A stretch of DNA of 64,000 nucleotides from Glaciecola sp965660625 (GCA_965660625.1 CBFIAR010000009.1:76688-140687), one strand, 5' to 3'; counted from the first letter of the stretch, positions 16,879 to 26,635 are shown. Numbers and translations: made by a program. The notes: generated by a model from the sequence alone, not told the origin.

Positions 16879-18831
16879 TTGACTATCAAAATACTCCCCG
16901 CTCGACTCGCAAACCAAATCGCCGCTGGCGAAGTGGTAGAGCGTCCTGCATCCGTCATTAAAGAGCTTGTAGAAAACAGTATTGATGCCGGGGCCACTGA
17001 TATATTAGTGGAAATAGATAAGGGCGGACATAAGCGTATGCTAATACGTGATAATGGCAACGGCATTCCAAAAGAAGAGTTAAGTTTGGCACTTAGTCGT
17101 CACGCTACAAGCAAAATTGAAGATATCGATGACTTAGAGTCTATTACTAGCTTAGGTTTTCGTGGCGAAGCACTGGCAAGTATTAGTTCAGTGAGTCGTT
17201 TAACCTTGACTTCTAAAACCGAAGAGCAAGAAGAGGCTTGGCAGGCACATTGTGAAGGCCGTGAAATGGAGATTCAATTAAATCCAGCGGCCCATCCGAA
17301 AGGTGCATCTGTGGAAGTGCTTGATTTATTTTTCAATACGCCAGCAAGGCGCAAATTTTTACGTGCCGAGAAAACAGAATTTCAACACGTTGAAGAGATT
17401 TTTAAACGAATTGCACTAAGTCATTTTGATGTTGGCTTTACCCTTAAGCATAACGGTCGTGTAGTGCATCGTTTTCCCGCAGTTGTGCCGGAGCTTAAGG
17501 ATAAAAGAATCGCGGCAGTATGTGGCCAGACATTTTTGAAAAATAGTATCGCGGTGCATGGTGAGTATCAAAATGTAACGGTCACAGGTTGGTGCAATGC
17601 AGTTGGGCAAGGGCGTGGCACTAACGATTTACAATACAGTTTTGTGAATGGTCGAATGATGAAAGACCGAGTTATCTTACACGCTATTCGTCAAGCATTT
17701 GAAGGCATGATTGATTCACAAACATATCCAGCATTCGTGTTATTTATCACGATGCCACCGGAAGAGTTGGATATAAATGTGCATCCAGCCAAGCATGAAG
17801 TGCGTTTTCATCAGACTCGCCAAGTCCATGACTTAATTTATAAAAGCGTATCTGATGCACTGTTGCTCAGTGCATCAACAGATGCCTTCGAGTTTGACCG
17901 TGAGGAGGACGCTCATTTGATAGTCAGTAACGTTACTTCTCTATTTGAAGTACCAAAACATGCTTACCACCAGCCTGACAAAAGTCGCTCTAGTGCTGGG
18001 GCATCTAATTCCAAAGAGCCAAACACAGATTATAGAGCCGCTTTGCGCTCTGCTTCAGACGCTCACAATGCGGGTGGTGAAAATCGAACTAATACGTTCA
18101 CTAATTATGTACCTCAGGCTAAAGGATTCGAGAGCAAAAGCGCTCATGGAAATAGTTTGAAAGGCAAAGTCTCTAGCGGTGCAGGTCAGGTTAGTAAAGG
18201 TGCAGCGAGTTCATATCAGAACTTAATGAATGCAGGAAACGACGATTCAAGCAAGGCATCAAATGCAAGTCATATGGGTGATGCTGCATTTCCCTTTTTG
18301 CTAAGCGATTCCAAGCAGCTCGTATTCGTGCAAGGCAACACTGTGTGCTTTTTACCTGCCTATCACCTGCCAGCTCAAGTTTTATACGAGCAAATACTGG
18401 CATCAGGTGTACAGCAACCTCTGCTAATGCCTGTTTCTGTAAAACAAGAGCTTATCGCAGCAAGGTCCGGACTTGATAATAAAAAGACGCAAGATATTAT
18501 GCGAAGTCGCTTGAAGGTCTTGGAAGAACTTGGTTTTGATATTCAATCGTACCTTGGCAAGTGGATATTAAAAGCAGTGCCAGCCTGTTTACGCCAGTTA
18601 CCTTGGGTATCAATTTTACCGAAGCTTTTCGATGCAGAACACTCGCTGCTCTCGGGCAAAGGGATGATCCATTACATTTGTTTTTGTTGGGCGCAATCTT
18701 ACGAGTTTACATTTGCCGAATTGCAGCACTGGTTTCAGACAATGTCGCAAACACAACAAACTCAGTTGATTCAGCAGTTCTCAAAAACAATTGATATACC
18801 GGGGTTAAATTTTTCGTTTGATGAACATTGA
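16879..18831 (+). CDS. mutL: DNA mismatch repair protein MutL
   Basis: MutL is the ATP-dependent matchmaker linking MutS to MutH and UvrD. The GHKL ATPase domain is intact: ANQIAAGEVVERPASVIKEL, ENSIDAGA, DNGNGI, RHATSKI and GFRGEALASI, followed by NVHPAKHEVRF near residue 305. A Ser/Asn/Gly-rich linker covers about residues 350-465, then the dimerisation domain. No endonuclease motif DQHAxxER is visible, as expected in MutH-bearing gammaproteobacteria. The start codon is TTG (no upstream ATG fits), beginning MTIKILPARL like the family. Confidence 0.96.
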   Translation: MTIKILPARLANQIAAGEVVERPASVIKELVENSIDAGATDILVEIDKGGHKRMLIRDNGNGIPKEELSLALSRHATSKIEDIDDLESITSLGFRGEALASISSVSRLTLTSKTEEQEEAWQAHCEGREMEIQLNPAAHPKGASVEVLDLFFNTPARRKFLRAEKTEFQHVEEIFKRIALSHFDVGFTLKHNGRVVHRFPAVVPELKDKRIAAVCGQTFLKNSIAVHGEYQNVTVTGWCNAVGQGRGTNDLQYSFVNGRMMKDRVILHAIRQAFEGMIDSQTYPAFVLFITMPPEELDINVHPAKHEVRFHQTRQVHDLIYKSVSDALLLSASTDAFEFDREEDAHLIVSNVTSLFEVPKHAYHQPDKSRSSAGASNSKEPNTDYRAALRSASDAHNAGGENRTNTFTNYVPQAKGFESKSAHGNSLKGKVSSGAGQVSKGAASSYQNLMNAGNDDSSKASNASHMGDAAFPFLLSDSKQLVFVQGNTVCFLPAYHLPAQVLYEQILASGVQQPLLMPVSVKQELIAARSGLDNKKTQDIMRSRLKVLEELGFDIQSYLGKWILKAVPACLRQLPWVSILPKLFDAEHSLLSGKGMIHYICFCWAQSYEFTFAELQHWFQTMSQTQQTQLIQQFSKTIDIPGLNFSFDEH

Positions 18832-19780
18832 AATGAACAATTCTTCAGGGACGCAACAAAACAACGTACTGCCTCAAGTGATTACAATTATGGGGCCAAC
18901 CGCTTCTGGTAAAACGGCATTAGCAATTAAATTAGCCAAAACTATCGGTGGCGAAATAGTTAGTGTTGATTCCGCCCTGATTTACCGTGGCATGGATATT
19001 GGTACAGCTAAGCCAAGCCCAGAAGAGCAAGCAGGTATTAAACATTGGCTGATTGATATTCTGGAACCAGATAATGCGTATTCTGTGGCAGAGTTTTGTC
19101 AAGATGCCGTTGAGTGTATTGAAGATATTTTACGGCGGGGGAAAGTCCCAATATTGACCGGCGGCACCATGATGTATTTCAATGGTCTGATAAAAGGGTT
19201 GTCAACCTTACCTGTTGCAGATGCAAAAACCCGAGCGCAAATTCAATTGTTCATTGAAGAGCATGGCTTGCAGGCAGCGCATGAAAAGCTGAGTGATATT
19301 GATCCTGAAAGTGGCTTACGCATTCATGAAAACGATCCCCAGCGTATTATGCGTGCACTTGAAGTTTATGCGCTAACGGGAAAGACAATAACAGCACTGC
19401 AGGGGATTAAACCAGCACCGTTACCCTACGAATTCTTACAATTTAGCTTGATGCCAAGCGATCGTGCTTTGTTGCATGATCGCATTGCGTTGCGCTTTGA
19501 CTTAATGTTACAGGATAACTTTGAAGAAGAAGTAAAAAAACTACGTACAAATAAGAGCTTACACATCGACTTACCCTCTATTCGCAGCGTAGGCTATCGT
19601 CAAATGTGGCAATACTTAGACGGTGAATTTCAATTTAATGAAATGCGTGAAAAAGGAATCATTGCAACGAGGCAATTAGCTAAGCGTCAAATTACTTGGT
19701 TAAGGGGATGGGAAGGTGCTAGGTCACTGGAAACTGGTCATTCAGAAAACGTCGAGTTGATTTTGCAGTACATTCGATAA
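18821..19780 (+). CDS. miaA: tRNA dimethylallyltransferase MiaA
   Basis: MiaA adds a dimethylallyl group to A37 of tRNAs that read UNN codons. The protein has the P-loop IMGPTASGKTALA, DSALIYRGMDIGTAKP, the GGTMMYFNGL segment and the C-terminal RQLAKRQITWLR. The ATG at 18821 overlaps the mutL stop by 11 bp; a second ATG at 18833, just past that stop, is also possible. Overlap suggests translational coupling to mutL. It belongs to the conserved mutL-miaA-hfq order. Confidence 0.96.
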   Translation: MNIEMNNSSGTQQNNVLPQVITIMGPTASGKTALAIKLAKTIGGEIVSVDSALIYRGMDIGTAKPSPEEQAGIKHWLIDILEPDNAYSVAEFCQDAVECIEDILRRGKVPILTGGTMMYFNGLIKGLSTLPVADAKTRAQIQLFIEEHGLQAAHEKLSDIDPESGLRIHENDPQRIMRALEVYALTGKTITALQGIKPAPLPYEFLQFSLMPSDRALLHDRIALRFDLMLQDNFEEEVKKLRTNKSLHIDLPSIRSVGYRQMWQYLDGEFQFNEMREKGIIATRQLAKRQITWLRGWEGARSLETGHSENVELILQYIR

Positions 19781-19882
19781 AATTGGGTACATATTTTTGT
19801 TTGAATAGTATAAACTCCACCACTAGTGAGAGTATTCCTAAAGAATAAAAAAAACATAATAATAAAAGAGTAAGGATCACAA

Positions 19883-20119
19883 ATGGCTAAAGGTCAATCA
19901 CTTCAAGACCCCTTCTTAAATGCATTAAGAAAAGAACGCATACCAGTATCAATCTATCTAGTAAATGGTATTAAATTACAAGGTCAGGTCGAGTCTTTCG
20001 ATCAATTTGTTATTCTATTGAAAAATACAGTAAGTCAGATGGTATACAAGCACGCAATTTCAACGGTTGTGCCTGCTCGAGCAATTGTAATGCCTACTCA
20101 AGGCGACGGCGACGAATAA
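19883..20119 (+). CDS. hfq: RNA chaperone Hfq
   Basis: Hfq is the hexameric Sm-like chaperone that pairs small RNAs with mRNAs. The 78-residue protein has Sm1 (SIYLVNGIKLQGQVESFDQF) and Sm2 (YKHAISTVVPAR) and the N-terminal GQSLQDPFLNALRKE. The C-terminal tail is short and acidic (ends GDGDE), shorter than the E. coli 102-residue form but usual in Alteromonadales. AAGGATC precedes the ATG. The 102-bp A/T-rich gap after miaA probably holds its own promoter. Confidence 0.98.
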   Translation: MAKGQSLQDPFLNALRKERIPVSIYLVNGIKLQGQVESFDQFVILLKNTVSQMVYKHAISTVVPARAIVMPTQGDGDE

Positions 20120-20208
20120 TGCCAAAGGGCTTTAGTTGTTGTGACTGCAATCCGATGATTTAAGCGTAGTTTACGTATTAAATTGACATTATATAAACGG
20201 GGCCCTAT

Positions 20209-21492
20209 TTGTTTGATCGTTACGAAGCCGGTGAACAGGCTGTTTTAGTTCACGTTGATTTCTCTGATGAAAGCAATAAGGAAGACGTAAACGAATTGCA
20301 AATGCTAGTGACTTCTGCGGGCGTTAAAACAGCGTCCGTGCTCACTACGTCTCGACGCGCTCCCCATGCCAAATATTTTGTGGGTAGCGGCAAAGCTCAG
20401 GAAATAGCCGATACTGTGCAAGCCATTGGCGCTGATGTTGTCATATTCAACCACCAGCTGTCTCCCTCACAAGAACGCAATCTCGAAGCACTTATTTGCT
20501 GCAGGGTACTCGATCGTACCAGTTTAATACTTGATATTTTTGCTCAAAGAGCAAGAACGCACGAGGGCAAGTTGCAGGTTGAGTTGGCTCAATTGCGTCA
20601 TCTGTCGACAAGGCTCATTCGCGGATGGACTCACTTGGAAAGGCAAAAAGGCGGCATTGGTTTGCGTGGTCCGGGTGAAACACAGCTAGAGACGGATAGA
20701 CGCCTGCTTCGTGCTCGAGTTAAAGCGATCCTTAAACGTCTTGAAAAAGTTAAAAAACAGCGAGAACAAGGTCGTCGTTCCCGAAAACGAGCTGAAATCC
20801 CCACAGTTTCGCTAGTAGGTTACACTAACGCTGGAAAATCCACGTTGTTTAATACGATTACGGATGCGGGAGTTTATGCAGCGGACCAATTGTTTGCTAC
20901 ACTCGACCCTACATTGCGGAAAATAGAATTACCGGAGGTGGGGCATGCGATTCTGGCCGACACGGTTGGTTTTATTCGTCACTTACCCCATGACTTAGTC
21001 GCGGCATTTAAAGCAACACTACAAGAAACGCAAGAAGCTGATATTTTGTTACATGTGATAGATTATGCTGACGATAAGTATCTCGAATATATTGACCAAG
21101 TAAACGATGTATTAGATGAAATTGGTGCCGGTGATGTCCCCCAGCTTATTGTTTGCAACAAAATAGACAGATTAGAGGGCGTTGAAGCGAAGATCGATCG
21201 GGATGATACCGGTCGACCTATTCGAGTTTGGGTTTCAGCTCAAGATGGTTTAGGTATTGATTTATTGAGAAGTGCCCTCACTGAATGTCTACACAAGACA
21301 ATGGTTGAGTATCAATTAAAAGTTCCAGCAAATGAAGGCAGGCTGCGTGGAATGCTCTATAATCTAAATTGTATTGCACAACAAAGCTATGCAGATGATG
21401 GAGATTGGCTGGTTGATATCAAAATGTTAGAAAGCGATTGGAACAAAATGAATAAGCAATTCGAGAATCGGCTCACTAATTACATTTTGTAA
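20209..21492 (+). CDS. hflX: Ribosome-associated GTPase HflX
   Basis: HflX is a heat-stress GTPase that splits stalled or hibernating ribosomes. The N-terminal HflX domain ends with the glycine-rich RQKGGIGLRGPGETQLE; the G domain has G1 GYTNAGKST, G3 DTVGFI and G4 NKID. The 427 residues align from MFDRYEAGEQAV, which begins at a TTG codon; the E. coli gene starts at the same residues, and no ATG is available nearby. It lies 89 bp after hfq. Confidence 0.96.
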   Translation: MFDRYEAGEQAVLVHVDFSDESNKEDVNELQMLVTSAGVKTASVLTTSRRAPHAKYFVGSGKAQEIADTVQAIGADVVIFNHQLSPSQERNLEALICCRVLDRTSLILDIFAQRARTHEGKLQVELAQLRHLSTRLIRGWTHLERQKGGIGLRGPGETQLETDRRLLRARVKAILKRLEKVKKQREQGRRSRKRAEIPTVSLVGYTNAGKSTLFNTITDAGVYAADQLFATLDPTLRKIELPEVGHAILADTVGFIRHLPHDLVAAFKATLQETQEADILLHVIDYADDKYLEYIDQVNDVLDEIGAGDVPQLIVCNKIDRLEGVEAKIDRDDTGRPIRVWVSAQDGLGIDLLRSALTECLHKTMVEYQLKVPANEGRLRGMLYNLNCIAQQSYADDGDWLVDIKMLESDWNKMNKQFENRLTNYIL

Positions 21493-21595
21493 TGGTTTTT
21501 TGTTCAATTAAAAAATCTATTCGAATCAGCTTGTAGTATAAGTATTAACAAAATAGAAATGTAAGCATTAATGACTTTAATTACGGAGTATTTGT

Positions 21596-22753
21596 ATGGC
21601 TTGGAATGAGCCGGGTGGTGATAAAAACGACCCTTGGAAAAATCGCGGCGGTAAAGAACAAGGTCCACCGGATCTTGATGAAGTACTGAAAAATTTATTT
21701 GGCAAGTTTAGCAAGGCTGGCGGAAGTGGCGGCGGTAGCGGTAAGAGCTATACCGGCATGGGCATAGGCTTGCTTGCTGCTATCCTAGTCGTTGTTTGGG
21801 GCTTGAGTGGTTTTTATACCATTAAAGAAGCAGAGCGAGGCGTTATATTAAGATTTGGTGAGAATACGGGTGAGTTAGCAATGCCTGGTTTGAGCTGGAA
21901 AATGACGTTTATTGACGAAGTTATTCCCGTTAACGTGCAAAATATCAGTTCGTTAGGTTCAGCGGGTGCTATGTTAACGGAAGACGAAAACATGGTCCGC
22001 GTTGAAATGGAAATGCAATATCGTATTGCTGACCCATACTTATGGAAATTCTCTGTAACCGATCCAGAAATGAGTTTGAGTCAAGCGCTCGATAGTGCTA
22101 TTCGCTATGTTGTCGGTCACATGAGAATGGACGACATTCTAACTGATGGTCGTGAGACGGCCAGACAACGCGTACGTGAAGAACTTGACAGTATTGTTAA
22201 AGCTTACAATATTGGAGTTTCTGTTATCGATATGAACTTCAAAGACGCACGTCCACCTGCCGAAGTAAAAGCAGCGTTCGACGATGCTATCGCGGCTCAG
22301 GAAGATGAGGTGCGTTTCATTCGCGAAGCTGAGGCATACGCAAGAGAGATTGAACCCAGAGCTCGTGGCCAAGTTAACCGTATGAACGAAGAAGCACAAG
22401 CGTTTAAAGAGCGGTCGATATTGGAAGCTCAGGGTGAAGTTGCACGTTTTGAAGAGTTGTTGCCGCAATATTTAGCTGCCCCCGTTGTTACGAGACAACG
22501 TATTTATCTAGAGACGATGGAAGAAGTGTTTTCGAGTACAAGTAAAATTATCGTTGATACAGAGGGTAGTGGTAACATGATGTACTTACCTTTGGATAAG
22601 ATTATGGAGCGTCAAAATACGCAAACGCAAGCTCAGCGTGATCAACAGAAAAATACCTTAGAAGGTTTGCGTAACTCGCCAGCAGCTGAAGAACTGCTTA
22701 ACAGAACGCAAGACAGTAATACACGCAGCAGCAATAGACAGGGGAGAAACTAG
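21596..22753 (+). CDS. hflK: FtsH protease modulator HflK
   Basis: HflK with HflC forms the large SPFH/prohibitin-type cage around FtsH in the inner membrane. The 385-residue protein has a Gly-rich cytosolic N-terminus (PGGDKNDPWKNRGG), one membrane segment near residues 57-78 and an SPFH domain starting IKEAERGVILRFG. A Gln-rich C-terminal tail follows. ACGGAG lies eight bases before the ATG. hflC starts three bases after its stop. Confidence 0.97.
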   Translation: MAWNEPGGDKNDPWKNRGGKEQGPPDLDEVLKNLFGKFSKAGGSGGGSGKSYTGMGIGLLAAILVVVWGLSGFYTIKEAERGVILRFGENTGELAMPGLSWKMTFIDEVIPVNVQNISSLGSAGAMLTEDENMVRVEMEMQYRIADPYLWKFSVTDPEMSLSQALDSAIRYVVGHMRMDDILTDGRETARQRVREELDSIVKAYNIGVSVIDMNFKDARPPAEVKAAFDDAIAAQEDEVRFIREAEAYAREIEPRARGQVNRMNEEAQAFKERSILEAQGEVARFEELLPQYLAAPVVTRQRIYLETMEEVFSSTSKIIVDTEGSGNMMYLPLDKIMERQNTQTQAQRDQQKNTLEGLRNSPAAEELLNRTQDSNTRSSNRQGRN

Positions 22754-22756
22754 AGC

Positions 22757-23641
22757 ATGAAGAATTTATTAGCGATAGTAATCATTATCCTGTTGGCCAT
22801 TGGCTACGGTTCTATATTTGTAGTCAAGGAAGGCACTCGCTCTATCGTCGTTCGCTTCGGTAAAGTTGTTCAAGATGATGAAGGCAATACACAGGTTTAT
22901 GCGCCGGGTTTACATCTTAAATTGGCAGTTTTCGATACAGTGAAGATACTCGACGCCCGAATTCAAACCTTGGATGAGCAAGCTGATCGTTTTGTGACAA
23001 TCGAAAAAGAAGATCTGATTGTAGATTCCTACGTAAAATGGAAGATTGAAGATTTCGAACGTTATTACTTATCAACAGGTGGTGATAGGTTCCAAGCAGA
23101 AAGTCTATTGAAGCAAAAAGTTAACAATGGACTGCGTTCTGAATTCGGTTCACGAACAATTCAACAGATAGTCTCTGGGGAACGCAGTGAATTGATGGAC
23201 GGTGCAATGGAGCAAGCCTCTGGTAGCTCAGATGAGTTGGGAATAAAGATTGTTGATGTTCGAGTGAAGCAAATTAACTTGCCGACAGAAATCAGTGAGT
23301 CAATCTTCAACCGGATGCGTTCAGAGCGTGCTGCAGCAGCAAGAGAATATCGCTCTGAAGGTAAAGAACAAGGTGAAATTATTCGCGCAAATATTGATGC
23401 AAAAGTAACCATCATGCTTGCTGATGCTGAGCGAAATGCACGACAGTTACGCGGTGAAGGTGCTGCATTGTCAGCTAAAATTTACGCAGATACGTTTTCA
23501 AAGGATCCTGAATTTTACTCATTTTTGAGAAGTATGGACGCCTATCGAAATGCGTTTAGCAGCAAGCAAGACGTTATAGTACTTGAGCCTGACAGTGAGT
23601 TCTTTAATTATCTCAACTCTCAATCGGGTAGAAAGAAATAA
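22757..23641 (+). CDS. hflC: FtsH protease modulator HflC
   Basis: HflC is the partner of HflK in the membrane complex that restrains FtsH. The 294-residue protein has a single N-terminal membrane anchor (residues 4-22) and an SPFH domain (VVKEGTRSIVVRFGKV), then the coiled region RSERAAAAREYRSEGKEQG and the C-terminal FYSFLRSMDAYRNAF typical of HflC. The transcript probably ends at the palindromic element that follows at 23676. Confidence 0.97.
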   Translation: MKNLLAIVIIILLAIGYGSIFVVKEGTRSIVVRFGKVVQDDEGNTQVYAPGLHLKLAVFDTVKILDARIQTLDEQADRFVTIEKEDLIVDSYVKWKIEDFERYYLSTGGDRFQAESLLKQKVNNGLRSEFGSRTIQQIVSGERSELMDGAMEQASGSSDELGIKIVDVRVKQINLPTEISESIFNRMRSERAAAAREYRSEGKEQGEIIRANIDAKVTIMLADAERNARQLRGEGAALSAKIYADTFSKDPEFYSFLRSMDAYRNAFSSKQDVIVLEPDSEFFNYLNSQSGRKK

Positions 23642-23675
23642 AATAGGGCCTAAATCAAGGGTCAGTAAATAAAAC

Positions 23676-23738
23676 AAAAGGGGTCAGTGTCAATTAATTT
23701 CCTAAGAAATTAATTGACACTGACCCCTTTTATTTTTT
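23676..23738. repeat. Palindromic intergenic element (56 bp) after hflC, also a terminator
   Basis: Two perfect 25-bp arms, AAAAGGGGTCAGTGTC... and its complement, flank the 6-nt loop CCTAAG (23676-23731). A T-rich stretch follows on the plus strand, so it can act as an intrinsic terminator for hflKC. A degenerate partial copy (AAGGGTCAGTAAATAAAA) lies just before it at 23658-23675. The GGGGTCAGTGTCAATTAATT core is shared with 12120-12143. Such sequences recur around REP-associated tyrosine transposases in gammaproteobacteria. Confidence 0.85.
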
Positions 23739-23805
23739 TATGATAAACCGGCATATTTTATGTATCATTTGACGCCAGAATATCAATAACAAAAGAGAGT
23801 GGCAT

Positions 23806-25416
23806 TTGAGCAGCAACAATTCACCTTCAAACCCATCATCTAAACAGCCGAGTGATGCATCACAGTCTGGTTGGTTTTCACGATTTTTAGCGACAGTCGA
23901 ATGGTTAGGCAACCTTCTACCTCACCCAATTACCTTATTTGCGTTGCTAGCAGTGTTCATTGTGTTACTCAGCGGTATGTTAGGTTATTTTGATGTTAGC
24001 GTTGTCGACCCTCGACCTATAGGCAGCAAAGGTCGAGAACTAGATGGCATGATTGAAGTTATTTCACTGCTTGATGCTGAAGGTTTACGCAGAATAGTGA
24101 CTGGCTTAGTCACTAACTTCACCGGGTTTGCGCCACTTGGCACTGTGTTAGTCGCCTTGCTTGGGGTGTCGCTTGCGGAACACTCAGGATTACTTAGTAC
24201 CATAATGCGTTCTATGGTAATGAACGCTTCTGATCGTATGGTTACTCTGGTCGTTGTTTTTGCTGGTGTAGTTTCTAATACTGCTTCTGAGTTGGGATAT
24301 GTGGTAATGATCCCGCTGGCAGCGATGATATTTCATTCATTAGGCCGTCACCCTCTAGCTGGTTTAGCAGCTGCATTTGCCGGCGTTTCAGCTGGATACA
24401 GTGCGAATATTTTGATTGGTACGGTTGATCCCTTGCTTGCTGGATTCACCCAGAGCTCAGCACGTATTATTGATCCCGATTACACCGTGAGCGCTGAAGT
24501 AAATTGGTACTTTATGATTGTTAGCACCTTCGTTGTTGCTGCAATGGGCGCCTTTGTTACAGAAAAAATTGTGGAACCCAGACTCGGTAAATACAACCCC
24601 GATGACGCTTCAATTGATCTCGGCAAACAGCAATTGGATAGCCCAACAGCACTTGAAGTAAAGGGGATGAAGTGGGCTGGATTGAGTTTCTTAATTTTGC
24701 TCGGTCTTTTAGCGCTTACTGTCGTGCCTGTAGATGGCGTTTTACGTAATCAAGACACTGGATTAATAAAAGGGTCCCCTTTTCTAAAAGGCATTGTTGT
24801 TTATATTTTCGTCACTTTTGCAATCCCTGGCTTTGTTTACGGCAAGATCGTAGGTACGATGAAAAATGATCGTGATGTTATTGACGCGATGTCAAAAAGC
24901 ATGAGCTCAATGGGTTTGTATATTGTGTTGGTCTTTTTTGCAGCTCAGTTTGTGGCGTTCTTTAAATGGACAAATTTAGGCACTGTCCTAGCGGTCAAGG
25001 GAGCAGCTATGCTGCAAGCTACCGGTTTAGATGGACCCGAAGTGTTTGTTTTATTTATTTTGATGTGTGGTTTGGTTAATTTATCCTTAGGCAGTGCGTC
25101 GGCTCAGTGGGCAATTACGGCCCCTATATTCGTGCCTATGTTGATGCTGATTGGCTACTCACCTGAAGTGATCCAAGCCGCTTATCGAATTGGTGATTCA
25201 GTGACTAATGTCATTACACCTATGATGAGTTACTTTGGACTGATTTTAGCAATTGGTGTTCGTTATAAGAAAGATTTGGGAATAGGGACGCTGATAGCAA
25301 CCATGTTGCCATATACACTTGTATTCATGGTCGGTTGGACCTTATTATTCTATATCTGGGTGTTTGCATTTGGTTTGCCTGTTGGACCAGGCGCGCCAAC
25401 TTATTATACGCCTTAA
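23806..25416 (+). CDS. AbgT-family transporter
   Basis: The 536-residue membrane protein has roughly a dozen hydrophobic segments and the AbgT features GNLLPHPITLFALLA near residue 36, SNTASELGYVVMIPLAA and the C-terminal GDSVTNVITPMMSYF. Family members import p-aminobenzoyl-glutamate or export sulfonamides and related p-aminobenzoate compounds using an ion gradient. The start is TTG with AGAGAG upstream; no better codon exists. It stands alone between the hflC palindrome and hemH, so context does not identify the substrate. Confidence 0.9.
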   Translation: MSSNNSPSNPSSKQPSDASQSGWFSRFLATVEWLGNLLPHPITLFALLAVFIVLLSGMLGYFDVSVVDPRPIGSKGRELDGMIEVISLLDAEGLRRIVTGLVTNFTGFAPLGTVLVALLGVSLAEHSGLLSTIMRSMVMNASDRMVTLVVVFAGVVSNTASELGYVVMIPLAAMIFHSLGRHPLAGLAAAFAGVSAGYSANILIGTVDPLLAGFTQSSARIIDPDYTVSAEVNWYFMIVSTFVVAAMGAFVTEKIVEPRLGKYNPDDASIDLGKQQLDSPTALEVKGMKWAGLSFLILLGLLALTVVPVDGVLRNQDTGLIKGSPFLKGIVVYIFVTFAIPGFVYGKIVGTMKNDRDVIDAMSKSMSSMGLYIVLVFFAAQFVAFFKWTNLGTVLAVKGAAMLQATGLDGPEVFVLFILMCGLVNLSLGSASAQWAITAPIFVPMLMLIGYSPEVIQAAYRIGDSVTNVITPMMSYFGLILAIGVRYKKDLGIGTLIATMLPYTLVFMVGWTLLFYIWVFAFGLPVGPGAPTYYTP

Positions 25417-25428
25417 GAAAAATCATAC

Positions 25429-25523
25429 TGCAGGTGCTATTACTCGCACCTGCATGAAGTCCAAAACGTGCTGACGGTAGTATCAATATCACGACACCAA
25501 TGAAGCACTGCAGTAGCAGTGCT
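25429..25523. promoter_or_regulatory. Two perfect hairpins upstream of hemH
   Basis: TGCAGGTGC/GCACCTGCA (25429-25454, loop 8) and AGCACTGC/GCAGTGCT (25504-25523, loop 4) are perfect stems of 9 and 8 bp in the 127-bp gap between the AbgT gene and hemH. The second ends 20 bp before the hemH ATG. Neither has a T run on the plus strand. The first may end the abgT message; the second may act in the hemH leader. Confidence 0.5.
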
Positions 25524-25543
25524 ATATAAACACTAAAGAGTCT

Positions 25544-26635
25544 ATGAAATATAAATCTCAAACCTCATTTACACATGCTCAAGCAGACAAGGTCGGCGTA
25601 TTAATCTCTAATCTTGGGACGCCGACAGCACCTACTAAACAAGCACTTAAGCCTTACTTAAAACAATTTTTGTCCGACCCTAGAGTGGTTGAAGTACCTA
25701 AGCTTATTTGGTGGTGTATATTAAATCTTATTATTTTGAATATTCGTCCAAAGCGTTCAGCGCAAGCATATAAAACAGTCTGGACTGAGGAAGGTTCACC
25801 CTTATTAGTGCATACCAAAAACCAAGCGTCAGGAATTGCAAAAAAGCTAAAGTCTGAGTATGGCGATAATGTTGTGGTTAGCTATGCGATGAGATACGGC
25901 CAACCCTCGGTGAGTCATGCGATTGATGAATTGCTTGATCAGGGGGCTAGAAAAATTGTTGTGATACCTCTGTACCCTCAATATTGTGCTTCTACAAGTG
26001 GGTCGACGTTTGACGCAGTAGCAGAAGATTTTGTTAAACGCCGCTGGTTACCTGATTTCCGTTTTGTCAGCCATTATCATGATAATCCTGAGTATATAAA
26101 ATGTGTTGCCGATAAAATTAGAGCACATTGGCAAACGCACCCGAGAGCGGACAAATTAATGTTCTCTTACCACGGCATCCCTAAACGCTATTTATTAAAT
26201 GGCGACCCATATCACTGTGAATGTCACAAAACGTCTCGCTTGATTGCTCAAGAGTTGGACCTTCAAGAATCAGATTATATGACAACCTTTCAATCCCGGT
26301 TTGGCCGCGAAGAGTGGTTGAAACCGTATACTGACCACACGCTAAAATCACTGCCAGAACAAGGTGTGAAATCTGTGCAGGTAGTCTGCCCTGGCTTCTC
26401 ATCAGATTGTTTGGAGACCATCGAAGAAATTGGTGAAGAAAATAGAGAGTATTTTGAAGAAGCGGGCGGTGAGCGCTATGAATACATCGAGGCTTTAAAC
26501 AGTGATGATGCGCATCTCACGATGCTGTGTAATGTGATCAAAGACAATATGCAGGGTTGGAGCTTAGATCCGAGCAAAACCAATGACTATGAACAACGCA
26601 GTGCTCTTGCAAAGAAACTAGGTTCTGACAAATAA
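25544..26635 (+). CDS. hemH: Ferrochelatase HemH
   Basis: HemH inserts ferrous iron into protoporphyrin IX, the last step of haem synthesis. The 363-residue protein has VLISNLGTPTAPT at the start, the PLYPQYCASTSGST loop and the catalytic His segment FSYHGIPKRY, then CPGFSSDCLETIEEIGEE with the conserved acidic residues. AAAGAG precedes the ATG. Its TAA stop overlaps the ATG of the next gene by one base. Confidence 0.97.
   Translation: MKYKSQTSFTHAQADKVGVLISNLGTPTAPTKQALKPYLKQFLSDPRVVEVPKLIWWCILNLIILNIRPKRSAQAYKTVWTEEGSPLLVHTKNQASGIAKKLKSEYGDNVVVSYAMRYGQPSVSHAIDELLDQGARKIVVIPLYPQYCASTSGSTFDAVAEDFVKRRWLPDFRFVSHYHDNPEYIKCVADKIRAHWQTHPRADKLMFSYHGIPKRYLLNGDPYHCECHKTSRLIAQELDLQESDYMTTFQSRFGREEWLKPYTDHTLKSLPEQGVKSVQVVCPGFSSDCLETIEEIGEENREYFEEAGGERYEYIEALNSDDAHLTMLCNVIKDNMQGWSLDPSKTNDYEQRSALAKKLGSDK

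Noticed and set aside
23730..23912. 60-codon minus-strand frame over the palindrome and AbgT start
   Set aside because: It overlaps the repeat and the start of a convincing gene, and has no family resemblance or ribosome binding site.
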